Of a DNA stretch of 64,000 nt, positions 25,212-33,962 are shown in pieces. The stretch covers positions 1-64,000 of the forward strand of contig CAZUVR010000017.1 of assembly GCA_964623815.1 (NCBI GenBank), read 5' to 3'. The notes under the pieces were generated by a model. The model ran no database searches. It was not told the DNA's origin and worked only from the letters and a program-made list of their open reading frames with translations. Numbering within the stretch: the first letter of the stretch is position 1; every line of letters starts with the position of its first letter. Source of the stretch: Chroococcopsis sp964623815. Lineage in GTDB: Bacteria > Cyanobacteriota > Cyanobacteriia > Cyanobacteriales > Microcystaceae. The position numbers and the translations under genes were made by a program.

Positions 25212-27626
25212 CTATTCACTACGACGCTGGGCGGGGGGGGCGGGAGGAGCGACATCTGACGCGGAGGTTACGGGAATACTGACGGAGCCGCCTGCAGGCT
25301 CGGCGGGTGTTACCGCTAGGGGTACGCTCCTTTCTGGGGCTGGTAGACCAGCCCGCGCGATATAAGCACCCCGGCTTCTTCTGGAAGCATAGCTTCTCGT
25401 AGGAGCCTGCCGCTCATTAAGCAGAGCTTGATTGAAACGACGGCGACGGCGACGGCGACGGGGTTCCGGAGGAGTGTCGTTATCAGTATTGACTTGCTGA
25501 TTATTATTATTATTGCTCGCTTCGATCTTGGGCATCGTATAGTAACTACGGCGGGGCCTGATCGGCTCGGCTTTGATCGTGGCTTTGCGCCCTTCAATAC
25601 GATCGGGCAGGGGAGAGAAACCCTGATAAGTAATATCTTTGCTCGTCGGTAACATGAACTGTCGCCAGATCATAGCCGCCGTGGCACTGGCCCCCCAGGT
25701 GGCTCGGTTATCGTCGTTCCCCAACCACACACCCGTCACCAATTGGGGAATATAGCCGACAAACCATAAATCTCTCGCTTTATCAGTGGTGCCAGTCTTT
25801 CCCGCCACCGGACGACCGATCTGAGCAGGTACTCCAGTACCACTATTGACCACATTGGTTAGCATCCAGGTGGTGATAGCCGCCGTGTCCTTATCTAAAG
25901 CGGGTTCAGGTTTGAAGTTGGCCTGATAGAGAACTTTGCCATTACGATCGAGAACTCTACTTATACCGTAGGCTTTTTGATGTACTCCCCCGTTGGCGAG
26001 AGTGCCGTAAGCGCTAGTTAACTCCAATAGATTTACCTCAGACGCTCCTAAAGCAAGGGAATAGGTGGGATGGAGGGTGGATTCTATACCCATTTTTCTC
26101 GCTAAATTGATAATCGGGTTCCAGCCCACATCCACCAACACCTTCACTGCTACCACGTTGAGAGAAGATGTGAGAGCCTCCCGCATGGAAACGTACTTAC
26201 CGCTGTATTTATCGCCGTAGTTTTCGGGCTTGTAACCGTCTACGAAATACTCCGCATCGAGAAAGCCCTGATTGGGAGATTTTCCGGCGGCGAGGGCGGT
26301 GGCGTACACGAAAGTTTTAAAAGTAGAACCGGGTTGGCGTTTCGCCTGTGTCACTCGGTTGAATTGATATTTATCGTAATCGTTACCGCCTACCATCGCC
26401 CGAATCTGTCCATTGCGGGGATCAATCGCCACCAGCGCCGCCTGACGGAAATTCTGCCACCGGCCGTAAGTAGAGATATTACGCTCGATCGTTTTTTCCG
26501 CTGTCTGTTGCCATTGCGGATTGATGGTAGTTTCCACTACGATACCCCCACTGTTGAGTACTTTCTGCGGCAGGATTTGATTCAATTCCTGTCTCACGTA
26601 GTCGGTAAAGTAGGGGGCTTGCCGTTGAAAACGTTTCAGAGACGAGGGGTTTGTTTTCAGAGGTGTGGCGATCGCTTGACGAGCTTCCGCTTCAGTGATA
26701 AACCCTTCCTGTGCCATACTCTCTAGAACCCGATTACGCCTTTCGGTAGCCGCTTTAGGGTTTTCTAAGGGAGAATAGACGCTCGGAGCCGGGATGATTC
26801 CCGCTAGAGTCGCAGCCTCCGGGAGAGTCAGTTTATCCACTGGCTTACTGAAATATAACCAGGCACCGTCAGCTAAACCGTAGGCACCAGAGCCGAGATA
26901 GACGAGGTTGAGATATTTTTCTAATATTTGCGCCTTAGTATATTTCTCCTCTATTTTTTGGGCGACGCGCATCTCCTTGAGTTTGCGATCGATACTCCGC
27001 TCTTGCGAAAGGAAGACGAGGCGGGCTAATTGTTGGGTGATTGTACTACCACCTTCGACCAGTTCCCCAGCCCGTAAATTGGAAAATATAGCTCGGAAAA
27101 TGCCTTGAGGGTCTACTCCTCCGTGTTGTTGAAAGCGTCTGTCCTCGATCGCCACGAAAGCCTTAAGCACCTTTTCCGGCACCTGCCAGATCTTCACTTT
27201 CTCGTGACTAACGGGCCCGATCTGTTGTAGTATGGTGCCATCCTTAGCCTTAATCGTCATCGTCTCCGGGCGAGCATAGGTCATTAAGTTATCGACGCTC
27301 TTAGGTAGACGGCTCTCTAGAGTATAGACTCCCCAACCCAAGGCCAGAGCCGATGTAGTCGCTCCCATACCCATTCCCGTCCACAACCAGAAGCGGGGGT
27401 TTTGATACCAGCTATAAAGGGTTCTTACGGCGCTCGTAGCGATCAAACCGTCAATTTTATCTTTCAGGGGTTTGAGATCGATGCCGGTGCGGGGTGTACG
27501 AGCCGGTTTCGGTGTTGATGTATCTAAATCCTCATCGGTAGTTTGTTCTCTATTTTTCAGAGATCCTACACGCTGAACTATCGAGTTGAGTAACTCATTT
27601 AGTGGCTTTTTAAAGTTATTAGACAT
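25212..27626 (-). CDS. Class A penicillin-binding protein (PBP1A-type)
   Basis: Bifunctional peptidoglycan synthase of about 804 aa. After a cytoplasmic N-terminus and one membrane helix (about residues 78-100) comes the GT51 glycosyltransferase domain with IEDRRFQQHGG (catalytic Glu) and EGGSTITQQLARLV, then the transpeptidase with PGSTFK (Ser nucleophile), SSLN and GKTGTT. The C-terminal tail (~115 residues) is low-complexity: an Asn run, eight consecutive Arg after PPEP, then Ala/Pro-rich sequence. I chose ATG 27626, preceded by AGAGGTG; the longer frame to 27674 starts with TTG. It follows mreB-mreC-mreD on the same strand, fitting a role in side-wall synthesis. Confidence 0.95.
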   Translation of the reverse strand: MSNNFKKPLNELLNSIVQRVGSLKNREQTTDEDLDTSTPKPARTPRTGIDLKPLKDKIDGLIATSAVRTLYSWYQNPRFWLWTGMGMGATTSALALGWGVYTLESRLPKSVDNLMTYARPETMTIKAKDGTILQQIGPVSHEKVKIWQVPEKVLKAFVAIEDRRFQQHGGVDPQGIFRAIFSNLRAGELVEGGSTITQQLARLVFLSQERSIDRKLKEMRVAQKIEEKYTKAQILEKYLNLVYLGSGAYGLADGAWLYFSKPVDKLTLPEAATLAGIIPAPSVYSPLENPKAATERRNRVLESMAQEGFITEAEARQAIATPLKTNPSSLKRFQRQAPYFTDYVRQELNQILPQKVLNSGGIVVETTINPQWQQTAEKTIERNISTYGRWQNFRQAALVAIDPRNGQIRAMVGGNDYDKYQFNRVTQAKRQPGSTFKTFVYATALAAGKSPNQGFLDAEYFVDGYKPENYGDKYSGKYVSMREALTSSLNVVAVKVLVDVGWNPIINLARKMGIESTLHPTYSLALGASEVNLLELTSAYGTLANGGVHQKAYGISRVLDRNGKVLYQANFKPEPALDKDTAAITTWMLTNVVNSGTGVPAQIGRPVAGKTGTTDKARDLWFVGYIPQLVTGVWLGNDDNRATWGASATAAMIWRQFMLPTSKDITYQGFSPLPDRIEGRKATIKAEPIRPRRSYYTMPKIEASNNNNNQQVNTDNDTPPEPRRRRRRRRFNQALLNERQAPTRSYASRRSRGAYIARAGLPAPERSVPLAVTPAEPAGGSVSIPVTSASDVAPPAPPAQRRSE

Positions 27627-27699
27627 CAACACCTCTTGAATGTAGTAAAGACGGGAGAGAGAAATTCTTTTCAATTAGGGTAACGTATTTTGCCCGCTA

Positions 27700-28245
27700 T
27701 CAAGACTCCTGAGAGTGAATATTTTTCCACCATTGATGGAGGGGGTAATAGATAGAGGGAGTCCAGAGACTGCTCAAGAGAGCAGAAGCCAGGGCGATAC
27801 GTTGATAATCAAGCCATAAATCCTCGATCGAAGTGGGATTGCGTACATAATACTGAATCGCCAAGATCATTTCTGCCAATAAAGTCATTAAGAATACTAC
27901 TAAAACTACTGCTATCAATTCCTCCTTGATATATCGCTGTTTGTGTAAACGGGCGGTTAAAAATCCTATGAGTACGAAAGAGGTAATATGGGAGGGATAG
28001 GGAGAACTCAAACTATCTTGAATCAAACCGAGAATTAAGCCAGCGCTGACTCCTTGAAATACGCTCCTTTTAGCGCTGAACGTCACCAACCAGATCAGCA
28101 ACCAATTAGGGCCGATACCCATCAACTCCATACCTGGTAGACGCAAAAGAGATAAAAAACAGCAGAGCAAAACGCTACCGGAAATGATCAGGCAATTGAG
28201 AAAATTACGAGAACGATAAGACAGTTGAGCGACCTTAATCACCAT
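27700..28245 (-). CDS. mreD: Rod shape-determining protein MreD
   Basis: 181-aa integral membrane protein with about five helices, part of the MreBCD elongation complex. Position in the operon and the weakly conserved pattern ELMGIGPNWLLIWLVTFSAKRSVFQGVSAGLILGLIQD, where the Gly-Asp pair marks the family, support the call. It lies a single base after mreC and 73 bases ahead of the PBP gene. MreD sequences diverge strongly, so the identification rests partly on gene order. Confidence 0.9.
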   Translation of the reverse strand: MVIKVAQLSYRSRNFLNCLIISGSVLLCCFLSLLRLPGMELMGIGPNWLLIWLVTFSAKRSVFQGVSAGLILGLIQDSLSSPYPSHITSFVLIGFLTARLHKQRYIKEELIAVVLVVFLMTLLAEMILAIQYYVRNPTSIEDLWLDYQRIALASALLSSLWTPSIYYPLHQWWKNIHSQES

Positions 28246-28246
28246 T

Positions 28247-28993
28247 TTATGGATGTTGTACGGGATGGATCAGTACCCACTCCAGATTATGAACGTTAGC
28301 GCTAAATTCCACCTTGGCTTCGGGGGCGGGGCCTCGTGAAGGTGTCACCGATAAAACACGGCCGATAGGTATACCGGAGGGAAAGAGACGACTGACGGCG
28401 GATGTGATGATCACATCCCCCCTGCGTACATCGGGAACTTTTTCAAAAAAACGCATGACGGCGATTTGATCGCCCTGCCCCTCGATCAGTCCCATCGAGC
28501 GACTTCGGCTGACGGTAGCCCCGATACTACTATCGAGGTTGCTCACCAGTAATACCTCGCTGGTGTTAGGAGTAACGTTGATTACCCTTCCCACTAAGCC
28601 GCCGATTCCCGTCACCATCGCATTTTTCTGGACTCCGTCTTTACTGCCCCTTCCTATAAAAATTTTCTGCCACCAATTATCGGGACTGCGTCCGATGATG
28701 GGGGCGGTGATAACCGGTGATTTTTGACTTTCGTAATAGCCTAATAGTTCTTTGAGCTGTTGATTTTCCCGCTCGACTTCCGCGAGTTTACTTTGCAGTT
28801 CCTCTAGACGAGTGTTTGTCAGGATTTGTTGATTATTGAGCTGTTTATTGTGAAAGGGACGGGTAATAGAGCCGTACAACTCTAAGATTAAGGCTCCGTT
28901 GGTTTGGCGAATTACCCAGGCGGTTAAAAGGGCTAATCCAACAAACAGTAAACGTAGTCCCCGCTGTGTCCATCGCCGTTTGGGTGTGTACAT
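28247..28993 (-). CDS. mreC: Rod shape-determining protein MreC
   Basis: 248-aa bitopic protein: a short cytoplasmic start, one membrane helix (about 13-30), a coiled coil (NNQQILTNTRLEELQSKLAEVERENQQLKELLGY region) and a periplasmic two-barrel domain with APIIGRSPDNWWQKIFIGRGSKDGVQKNAMV and ITSAVSRLFPSGIPIGRVLSV. It couples cytoplasmic MreB filaments to periplasmic wall enzymes. It starts 32 bases after the mreB stop and is directly followed by mreD. Confidence 0.95.
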   Translation of the reverse strand: MYTPKRRWTQRGLRLLFVGLALLTAWVIRQTNGALILELYGSITRPFHNKQLNNQQILTNTRLEELQSKLAEVERENQQLKELLGYYESQKSPVITAPIIGRSPDNWWQKIFIGRGSKDGVQKNAMVTGIGGLVGRVINVTPNTSEVLLVSNLDSSIGATVSRSRSMGLIEGQGDQIAVMRFFEKVPDVRRGDVIITSAVSRLFPSGIPIGRVLSVTPSRGPAPEAKVEFSANVHNLEWVLIHPVQHP

Positions 28994-29025
28994 GGAGGTT
29001 ATGAGAATCGACGTTCATCCGGCTT

Positions 29026-30066
29026 TTAGGCGGTGCGAGAAGTTTCGCTGAGTATCCTTTCAAACAGTTTCGGATTTTTCAGCACCTCTCCCGTTCCTTT
29101 AACCACGCAACGCAGAGGATCGTCGGCCACATGGGTGACGATCCCGGTTTCATGACTAATCAGGGTATCTAGTCCTTTTAATAACGCCCCGCCCCCAGCG
29201 AGCATGATGCCGCGATCGATGATGTCGGCGGCTAATTCTGGTAGGGTTTTCTCCAGAGTTCTCTTAACTGCGTCCACGATGACGGATAGGGGTTCAGACA
29301 TACTTTCCCTAATTTCTTCGCCCTTGATGGTTACGGTTCTCGGTAAACCCGACATTAAATGTAAGCCCCTCACTTCCATGATCGGTTCTTCGTCGTCGGG
29401 ATGGGGGTAGGCTGAACCGAGACGGATTTTGATCTCTTCCGCCGTCCTCTCCCCGATGATCAGATTGTGGACTTTTTTCATATACTGTACGATCGATTCG
29501 GTTAGTTCGTCTCCCGCTACTCTTACTGATTCGCTTAATACCGTCCCCTGTAAGCTCAGCACCGCTACTTCTGTCGTGCCTCCACCGATGTCGATGATCA
29601 TGTTGCCGGTGGCTTCCGTAACCGGTAAACCAGCGCCCAATGCTGCTGCGATCGGTTCATCGATCAAGCCTACTTCTCTCGCTCCTGCTCTCACGGCGGC
29701 TTCGATTACGGCCCTTCTTTCCACGCCCGTAATTCCCGAGGGTATACCGATGACCATGCGGGGATTACCTAGGGGATTTCCTTCATGCGCCCGGCGAATG
29801 AATTCCGCTAACATGATCTCGGCGCTGTAGAAATCGGCGATTACCCCATCGCGCAGGGGACGGAGGGCGGTGACGTTACCCGGAGTTCTGCCGAGCATCT
29901 TTTTCGCCTCTTCGCCCACGGCTAAGGGATTTTTATCTTTATCGATCGCTACTACTGAAGGCTCCTCTAATACGATTCCTTTACCGGATACGTATACTAG
30001 GGTGTTGGCTGTCCCTAAATCTATCCCCATATCTCTAGATAGGGAAAAGCGACTGAAAAAACCCAC
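29026..30066 (-). CDS. mreB: Rod shape-determining actin homologue MreB
   Basis: Actin-like ATPase that forms membrane-bound filaments guiding wall growth. The phosphate-1 loop SRDMGIDLGTANTLVYV, the MVIGIPSGITGVERRAV, DIGGGTTEVAVLSL (phosphate-2) and LAGGGALLKGLD segments are complete. I placed the start at GTG 30066, giving MGFFSRFSLSRDMGIDLG as in other cyanobacteria and about 346 aa; AGGAG lies 11 bases upstream. An in-frame GTG at 30108 would add 14 residues. First gene of mreB-mreC-mreD-PBP. Confidence 0.95.
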   Translation of the reverse strand: MGFFSRFSLSRDMGIDLGTANTLVYVSGKGIVLEEPSVVAIDKDKNPLAVGEEAKKMLGRTPGNVTALRPLRDGVIADFYSAEIMLAEFIRRAHEGNPLGNPRMVIGIPSGITGVERRAVIEAAVRAGAREVGLIDEPIAAALGAGLPVTEATGNMIIDIGGGTTEVAVLSLQGTVLSESVRVAGDELTESIVQYMKKVHNLIIGERTAEEIKIRLGSAYPHPDDEEPIMEVRGLHLMSGLPRTVTIKGEEIRESMSEPLSVIVDAVKRTLEKTLPELAADIIDRGIMLAGGGALLKGLDTLISHETGIVTHVADDPLRCVVKGTGEVLKNPKLFERILSETSRTA

Positions 30067-30227
30067 TTTTTGTACTACTCCTATTCTTAAAAATTTACTA
30101 TATATCACATAATCAAATCACACCGGATTTTATTACGTTTTGTCTTATTAGTCTACACAAATTTTTTAAAGTTCCTGCCCCGAGGAAGTTATAATAAACA
30201 TACCCATGTACTAGTTAGATCAAAATC

Positions 30228-30599
30228 ATGAGTGTTAACAGTGTTCATTTAGTGGGACGTGCCGGAAGAGATGCGGAAGTAAAATACTTTGAGTCTGGTG
30301 CGATCAAGGGAAATTTCACCATAGCCGTCAATCGCCTTACGAGCAAAAAAAATGAAGAACCGGATTGGTTTGAATTGGAGCTTTGGGGGAAAACCGCCGA
30401 GGTAGCAGCTAATTACGTTAAAAAAGGTAGTTTGGTGGGGATAAAAGGCTCTTTAAAAATAGAGACCTGGACGGATAAAAATAGTGGTGCGGCCCGCTCC
30501 AAACCTGTGATCAAGGTAGAAAAATTGGATTTATTGGGTTCTAAGAAAGACGCGGAAAATGGTGGCTATAGCGGAGGCTATACGGGGGCAGAAATCTAA
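30228..30599 (+). CDS. ssb: Single-stranded DNA-binding protein
   Basis: 123-aa OB-fold protein: NSVHLVGRAGRDAEVKYFESG, FTIAVNR, DWFELELWGKTAEVAANYVKKGSLVGIKGSLKIETW and VIKVEKLDLLGSK are diagnostic. The protein ends GGYSGGYTGAEI and has essentially no disordered acidic tail; the partner-binding tip seen in E. coli SSB (DDDIPF) is absent. It may be a replication SSB of the short cyanobacterial kind or a second copy. Divergent from mreB by about 160 bases, followed by a hairpin terminator. Confidence 0.93.
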   Translation: MSVNSVHLVGRAGRDAEVKYFESGAIKGNFTIAVNRLTSKKNEEPDWFELELWGKTAEVAANYVKKGSLVGIKGSLKIETWTDKNSGAARSKPVIKVEKLDLLGSKKDAENGGYSGGYTGAEI

Positions 30600-30635
30600 A
30601 GGGACTAGAGGAGTTCAATTTAGTGTAAATTAAGG

Positions 30636-30682
30636 ATCGGTAGTCAGGAGCCAAGAATTCTAGATCTGACTCCCGATTTTTT
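30636..30682 (+). terminator. Hairpin with T-run after ssb
   Basis: ATCGGTAGTCAG (30636-30647) pairs with CTGACTCCCGAT (30666-30677) with one mismatch, around an 18-base loop that contains GAATTC; six T residues end the element at 30682. It lies 10 bases before the next gene start, so it isolates ssb from the polysaccharide genes. Confidence 0.7.
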
Positions 30683-30691
30683 GACGATAAG

Positions 30692-31819
30692 ATGAAATAC
30701 GCCTTAGTACACGAATGGCTAACACCGAAAGCGACGGGAGGCTCGGAGTTAGTCGTCAAAGAGATCTTACGGTGGCTAGACGCGGATCTCTACGCCCTGA
30801 TAGATTTCGAGTCGAGTAACCCCAACAGTTATCTTTACGGCCGTAACATCGGTAGGACGTTCTTACAGAAATTTCCCTACGCTCAAGAGAGTATTCAGAA
30901 GTATCTGCCCCTCTTTCCCATAGCGATCGAACAATTAAACCTGAGCGACTACGATATAGTTCTCTCCTCATCTCACGCGGTAGCCAAGGGAGTCATCACC
31001 CGCCCCGAACAATTACACATCTGCTACTGTCATACCCCGATGCGTTACGCCTGGGATCTCACCTTCGATTATCTTGATGCGAGTAAGCTGGGTTCGGGAA
31101 TCCCTGGAATCCTCACGCGGGGGATACTTCACTATTTACGACAATGGGACGTTATCTCCGCCAATCGGGTCGATTATTTCATCGCTAATTCTCGATACAC
31201 GGCGAAAAGAATCTGGAGGTGCTACCGGAGACGGGCAAAAGTCATCTATCCCCCGGTGGAGATTGATCGTTTTCCCTATCAGGAGCAGAAAGAGGACTTT
31301 TACGTCACAGTTTCCCGATTGGCCAGTTATAAGAAAGTGAGTTTGATCGTCGAGGCCTTCAACGAATTGGGATTACCCCTGATAGTCATCGGCGAAGGCG
31401 AGGAGATGGAAAAAATTCGCTCCCTCGCCAGAAGTAACATACAGATCATGGGTGCCGTCGATGATAGAACGGTGGCTCAATATATGGCTTCCGCCAAGGC
31501 TTTCATCTACGCCGCCCGGGAGGATTTTGGGATAGCTCCAGTAGAAGCTCAAGCCTGCGGGACACCCGTGATCGCTTTCGGGCAGGGGGGAACTTCAGAA
31601 ACTGTCAAAGATTGGTGTCAATCGCCGGATGAGGCTACGGGTTTATTATTCCGGGATCAGAGCGTCAAAGATCTTGTAGAAGCGGTTAAAACATTCGTAG
31701 ATATAGGTTTTAACATCAAGCCCGCTAGTTGTCGATTGCAGGCAATTAAATTTACGCCTAAAATTTTTAAAGAGTCCTATTTAGCTTTTTTAGAAGATTG
31801 TCATCAGGGGCGCTCATAA
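30692..31819 (+). CDS. GT4 family glycosyltransferase
   Basis: 375-aa GT-B-fold glycosyltransferase. The N-terminal acceptor half begins KYALVHEWLTPKATGGSELVV; the C-terminal donor half has YVTVSRLASYKKVSLIVEAFNELG, LIVIGEGEEMEKI, and the nucleotide-sugar EX7E motif in AREDFGIAPVEAQACGTPVIAFGQGG. It likely adds mannose or a similar sugar to a lipid-linked oligosaccharide. It starts a plus-strand polysaccharide block that continues with the priming transferase, gmd and fcl, although an intergenic gap of 107 bases separates it from the next gene. Confidence 0.92.
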   Translation: MKYALVHEWLTPKATGGSELVVKEILRWLDADLYALIDFESSNPNSYLYGRNIGRTFLQKFPYAQESIQKYLPLFPIAIEQLNLSDYDIVLSSSHAVAKGVITRPEQLHICYCHTPMRYAWDLTFDYLDASKLGSGIPGILTRGILHYLRQWDVISANRVDYFIANSRYTAKRIWRCYRRRAKVIYPPVEIDRFPYQEQKEDFYVTVSRLASYKKVSLIVEAFNELGLPLIVIGEGEEMEKIRSLARSNIQIMGAVDDRTVAQYMASAKAFIYAAREDFGIAPVEAQACGTPVIAFGQGGTSETVKDWCQSPDEATGLLFRDQSVKDLVEAVKTFVDIGFNIKPASCRLQAIKFTPKIFKESYLAFLEDCHQGRS

Positions 31820-31926
31820 GAGAAATTTTTGCAAAAAAATTTGTTTTTGTGACACCTATTGCTTACAAAGCCGTCTTCTAAGACTATGATGAGGACAATG
31901 TGGTGTGATGTGTGTGAAGGAGTAAG

Positions 31927-32658
31927 ATGACTGCTAATAGCCAACTTATCTCCGTCAAAGCAGTACAAGCTCTGATGAAAAGAGGGTTCAGCCCCTCGAT
32001 CGCCCAAAAAAGGCGAGTCGGAACTTGGGAATTAGCTTTAGATGGAGACCGTGTTAAACGATTGTTCGATATAGCTTTTTCATTGTCGGTTCTGATAATC
32101 TTTTCTCCCCTTTATCTATTGTTAGCGTTACTGATCGCCGTCAGTTCCCCCGGGCCGATATTTTACGTTCAAGAAAGAGTGGGAAAAAACTTCAAGCGTT
32201 TTAAATGTATTAAATTCCGAACGATGGTGACTAACGCCGATGAGGTACTAGAAACCTTGTTAATTAATTCACCTCATCTGCGGGAAGAATTTGAAACTAA
32301 CTGTAAATTGAAACAAGACCCCCGGGTTACTTGGGTGGGTAAGTTTCTCCGTCTCACCAGTCTGGACGAGTTCCCGCAATTTTGGAACGTTTTGGTCGGT
32401 GACATGAGTGTGGTGGGCCCGCGCCCGCTGGTTCCGGAGGAACTACACAAATACGGCAATAAAATGGATAAGATTTTGACTATCCGCCCGGGCATCACCG
32501 GGCTGTGGCAAGTATCCGGACGTAACGACATCCCCTATCCTTTGAGGGTACAGATGGATGTGTATTATGTTAATTCCCGTAATTTCTTCGTCGATCTGTG
32601 GATAGTAATTAGAACTTTGGGGGTGGTTCTTTTTCCCCGGAATAACGGAGCCTACTAG
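31927..32658 (+). CDS. Priming sugar transferase (polyprenyl-phosphate sugar-1-P transferase)
   Basis: 243-aa membrane enzyme that starts repeat-unit synthesis by moving a hexose-1-phosphate to undecaprenyl phosphate. Seen are one hydrophobic segment (FDIAFSLSVLIIFSPLYLLLALLIAV), then the catalytic domain: GPIFYVQERVGKNFKRFKCIKFRTM, SLDEFPQFWNVLVGDMSVVGPRPL and IRPGITGLWQVSGRND. It has only the C-terminal domain, lacking the four-helix CoA-binding-like half of WbaP/WcaJ long forms. The ATG is preceded by AAGGAG at 31917-31922. It is followed by a strong terminator. Confidence 0.94.
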   Translation: MTANSQLISVKAVQALMKRGFSPSIAQKRRVGTWELALDGDRVKRLFDIAFSLSVLIIFSPLYLLLALLIAVSSPGPIFYVQERVGKNFKRFKCIKFRTMVTNADEVLETLLINSPHLREEFETNCKLKQDPRVTWVGKFLRLTSLDEFPQFWNVLVGDMSVVGPRPLVPEELHKYGNKMDKILTIRPGITGLWQVSGRNDIPYPLRVQMDVYYVNSRNFFVDLWIVIRTLGVVLFPRNNGAY

Positions 32659-32685
32659 AAAGCAATAACCTATAAGAAACCACTG

Positions 32686-32715
32686 ACTCTCTTGAGATTA
32701 TCAAGGGAGTTTTTT
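32686..32715 (+). terminator. Strong intrinsic terminator after the priming transferase
   Basis: ACTCTCTTGA (32686-32695) and TCAAGGGAGT (32701-32710) form a 10-bp stem with one T.G pair and a 5-base loop, followed directly by TTTTT. It separates the transferase from gmd, which must have its own promoter in the next 140 bases. Confidence 0.88.
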
Positions 32716-32855
32716 GGGTGAATATTAATCATCGGTTGTAGAGATACCCTAAACTATGATATAAGCATCAGGACAACTCATAATTTTCAACCTCTAACCC
32801 TTTTAGGGAAATTAGAGATTATAAAGCTAACAATATATCCAAAGTAGTATTAAAG

Positions 32856-33935
32856 ATGAATAAACCCAAAAGAGCTTTGATCACTGGTATTACAGGTCAA
32901 GACGGTTCTTATTTAAGCGAACTATTACTAGAGAACGGTTATGAAGTTCATGGTATCATTCGCCGAACCTCCACTTTCAATACCGATCGAATAGATCATC
33001 TCTACATCGATCCTCACTCTCCCGAAGCCCGATTATTTTTACACTACGGCGATTTAACCGATGGCACAACCCTGAGGAGAATTCTAGAAGAGGTTCAACC
33101 GGTGGAAGTATATAACCTGGGTGCTCAATCTCACGTCAGGGTCAGTTTCGACTCTCCTGAATATACTGCGGACACAGTGGGGATGGGCACTTTAAGACTT
33201 TTAGAAGCAGTTCGGGATTATCAACAACGCACTGGGGTAGAAGTGCGCTACTATCAGGCTGGCTCATCGGAGATGTTCGGCAAAGTTCAAGAAATCCCCC
33301 AGAAAGAAACAACTCCTTTCTATCCCCGTAGCCCCTACGCTTGCGCCAAGGTATACGCGCACTGGCAAACCGTCAATTATCGCGAATCTTATGGTTTATT
33401 CGCCTGTAATGGCATCCTCTTCAATCACGAGTCGCCGCGCCGGGGTGAAACCTTCGTGACTAGAAAAATTACTATGGCCCTAGCGCGTATCGTCGCTGGT
33501 AAACAGAAGAAAATCTATCTCGGAAATCTCGACTCTAAAAGGGATTGGGGTTATGCTAAGGACTACGTCAGGGCTATGTGGCTAATGTTACAACAGGATA
33601 GGGCCGATGATTATGTGGTGGCTACCAAAGAAACCTATTCTGTCAGGGAATTTTTAGACATCGCCTTTAAACACGTTAATCTCGACTGGAAAGATTATGT
33701 AGAATTCGATGAGCGCTACCTACGCCCCGCCGAAGTCGATTTACTCATCGGTGATCCGAGCAAAGCGAAAGAAAAATTAGGATGGACTCCGTCGGTGACA
33801 TTCGAGCAACTAGTTCATCTGATGGTAGACGCGGATCTGGCCGCTTTAGGTATACCGGTTAACGATCACCTCAACCCCCAACTGGTAAAAGATATGGCTT
33901 ACATCCGCAATCGCGTCGGTCTCACAGTAGATTAA
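32856..33935 (+). CDS. gmd: GDP-mannose 4,6-dehydratase
   Basis: SDR-family enzyme, 359 aa, that turns GDP-mannose into GDP-4-keto-6-deoxymannose. The NADP motif ALITGITGQDGSYLSELLLENGYEVHGIIRR, YNLGAQSHV, and YxxxK active site (YPRSPYACAKVYAHWQTVNYRE) with the upstream SSEMFG are all diagnostic of GMD. It is 27 bases ahead of the GDP-fucose synthase gene, so together they give GDP-L-fucose for surface polysaccharide. Confidence 0.97.
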   Translation: MNKPKRALITGITGQDGSYLSELLLENGYEVHGIIRRTSTFNTDRIDHLYIDPHSPEARLFLHYGDLTDGTTLRRILEEVQPVEVYNLGAQSHVRVSFDSPEYTADTVGMGTLRLLEAVRDYQQRTGVEVRYYQAGSSEMFGKVQEIPQKETTPFYPRSPYACAKVYAHWQTVNYRESYGLFACNGILFNHESPRRGETFVTRKITMALARIVAGKQKKIYLGNLDSKRDWGYAKDYVRAMWLMLQQDRADDYVVATKETYSVREFLDIAFKHVNLDWKDYVEFDERYLRPAEVDLLIGDPSKAKEKLGWTPSVTFEQLVHLMVDADLAALGIPVNDHLNPQLVKDMAYIRNRVGLTVD

Positions 33936-33962
33936 ACCCATTCTCTTTAATTTGCCAATATC

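Noticed and set aside
29204..30112. Several plus-strand frames opposite mreB
   Set aside because: They are reverse-strand shadows of a highly conserved gene and encode Ser/Pro/Met-rich sequences with no family.
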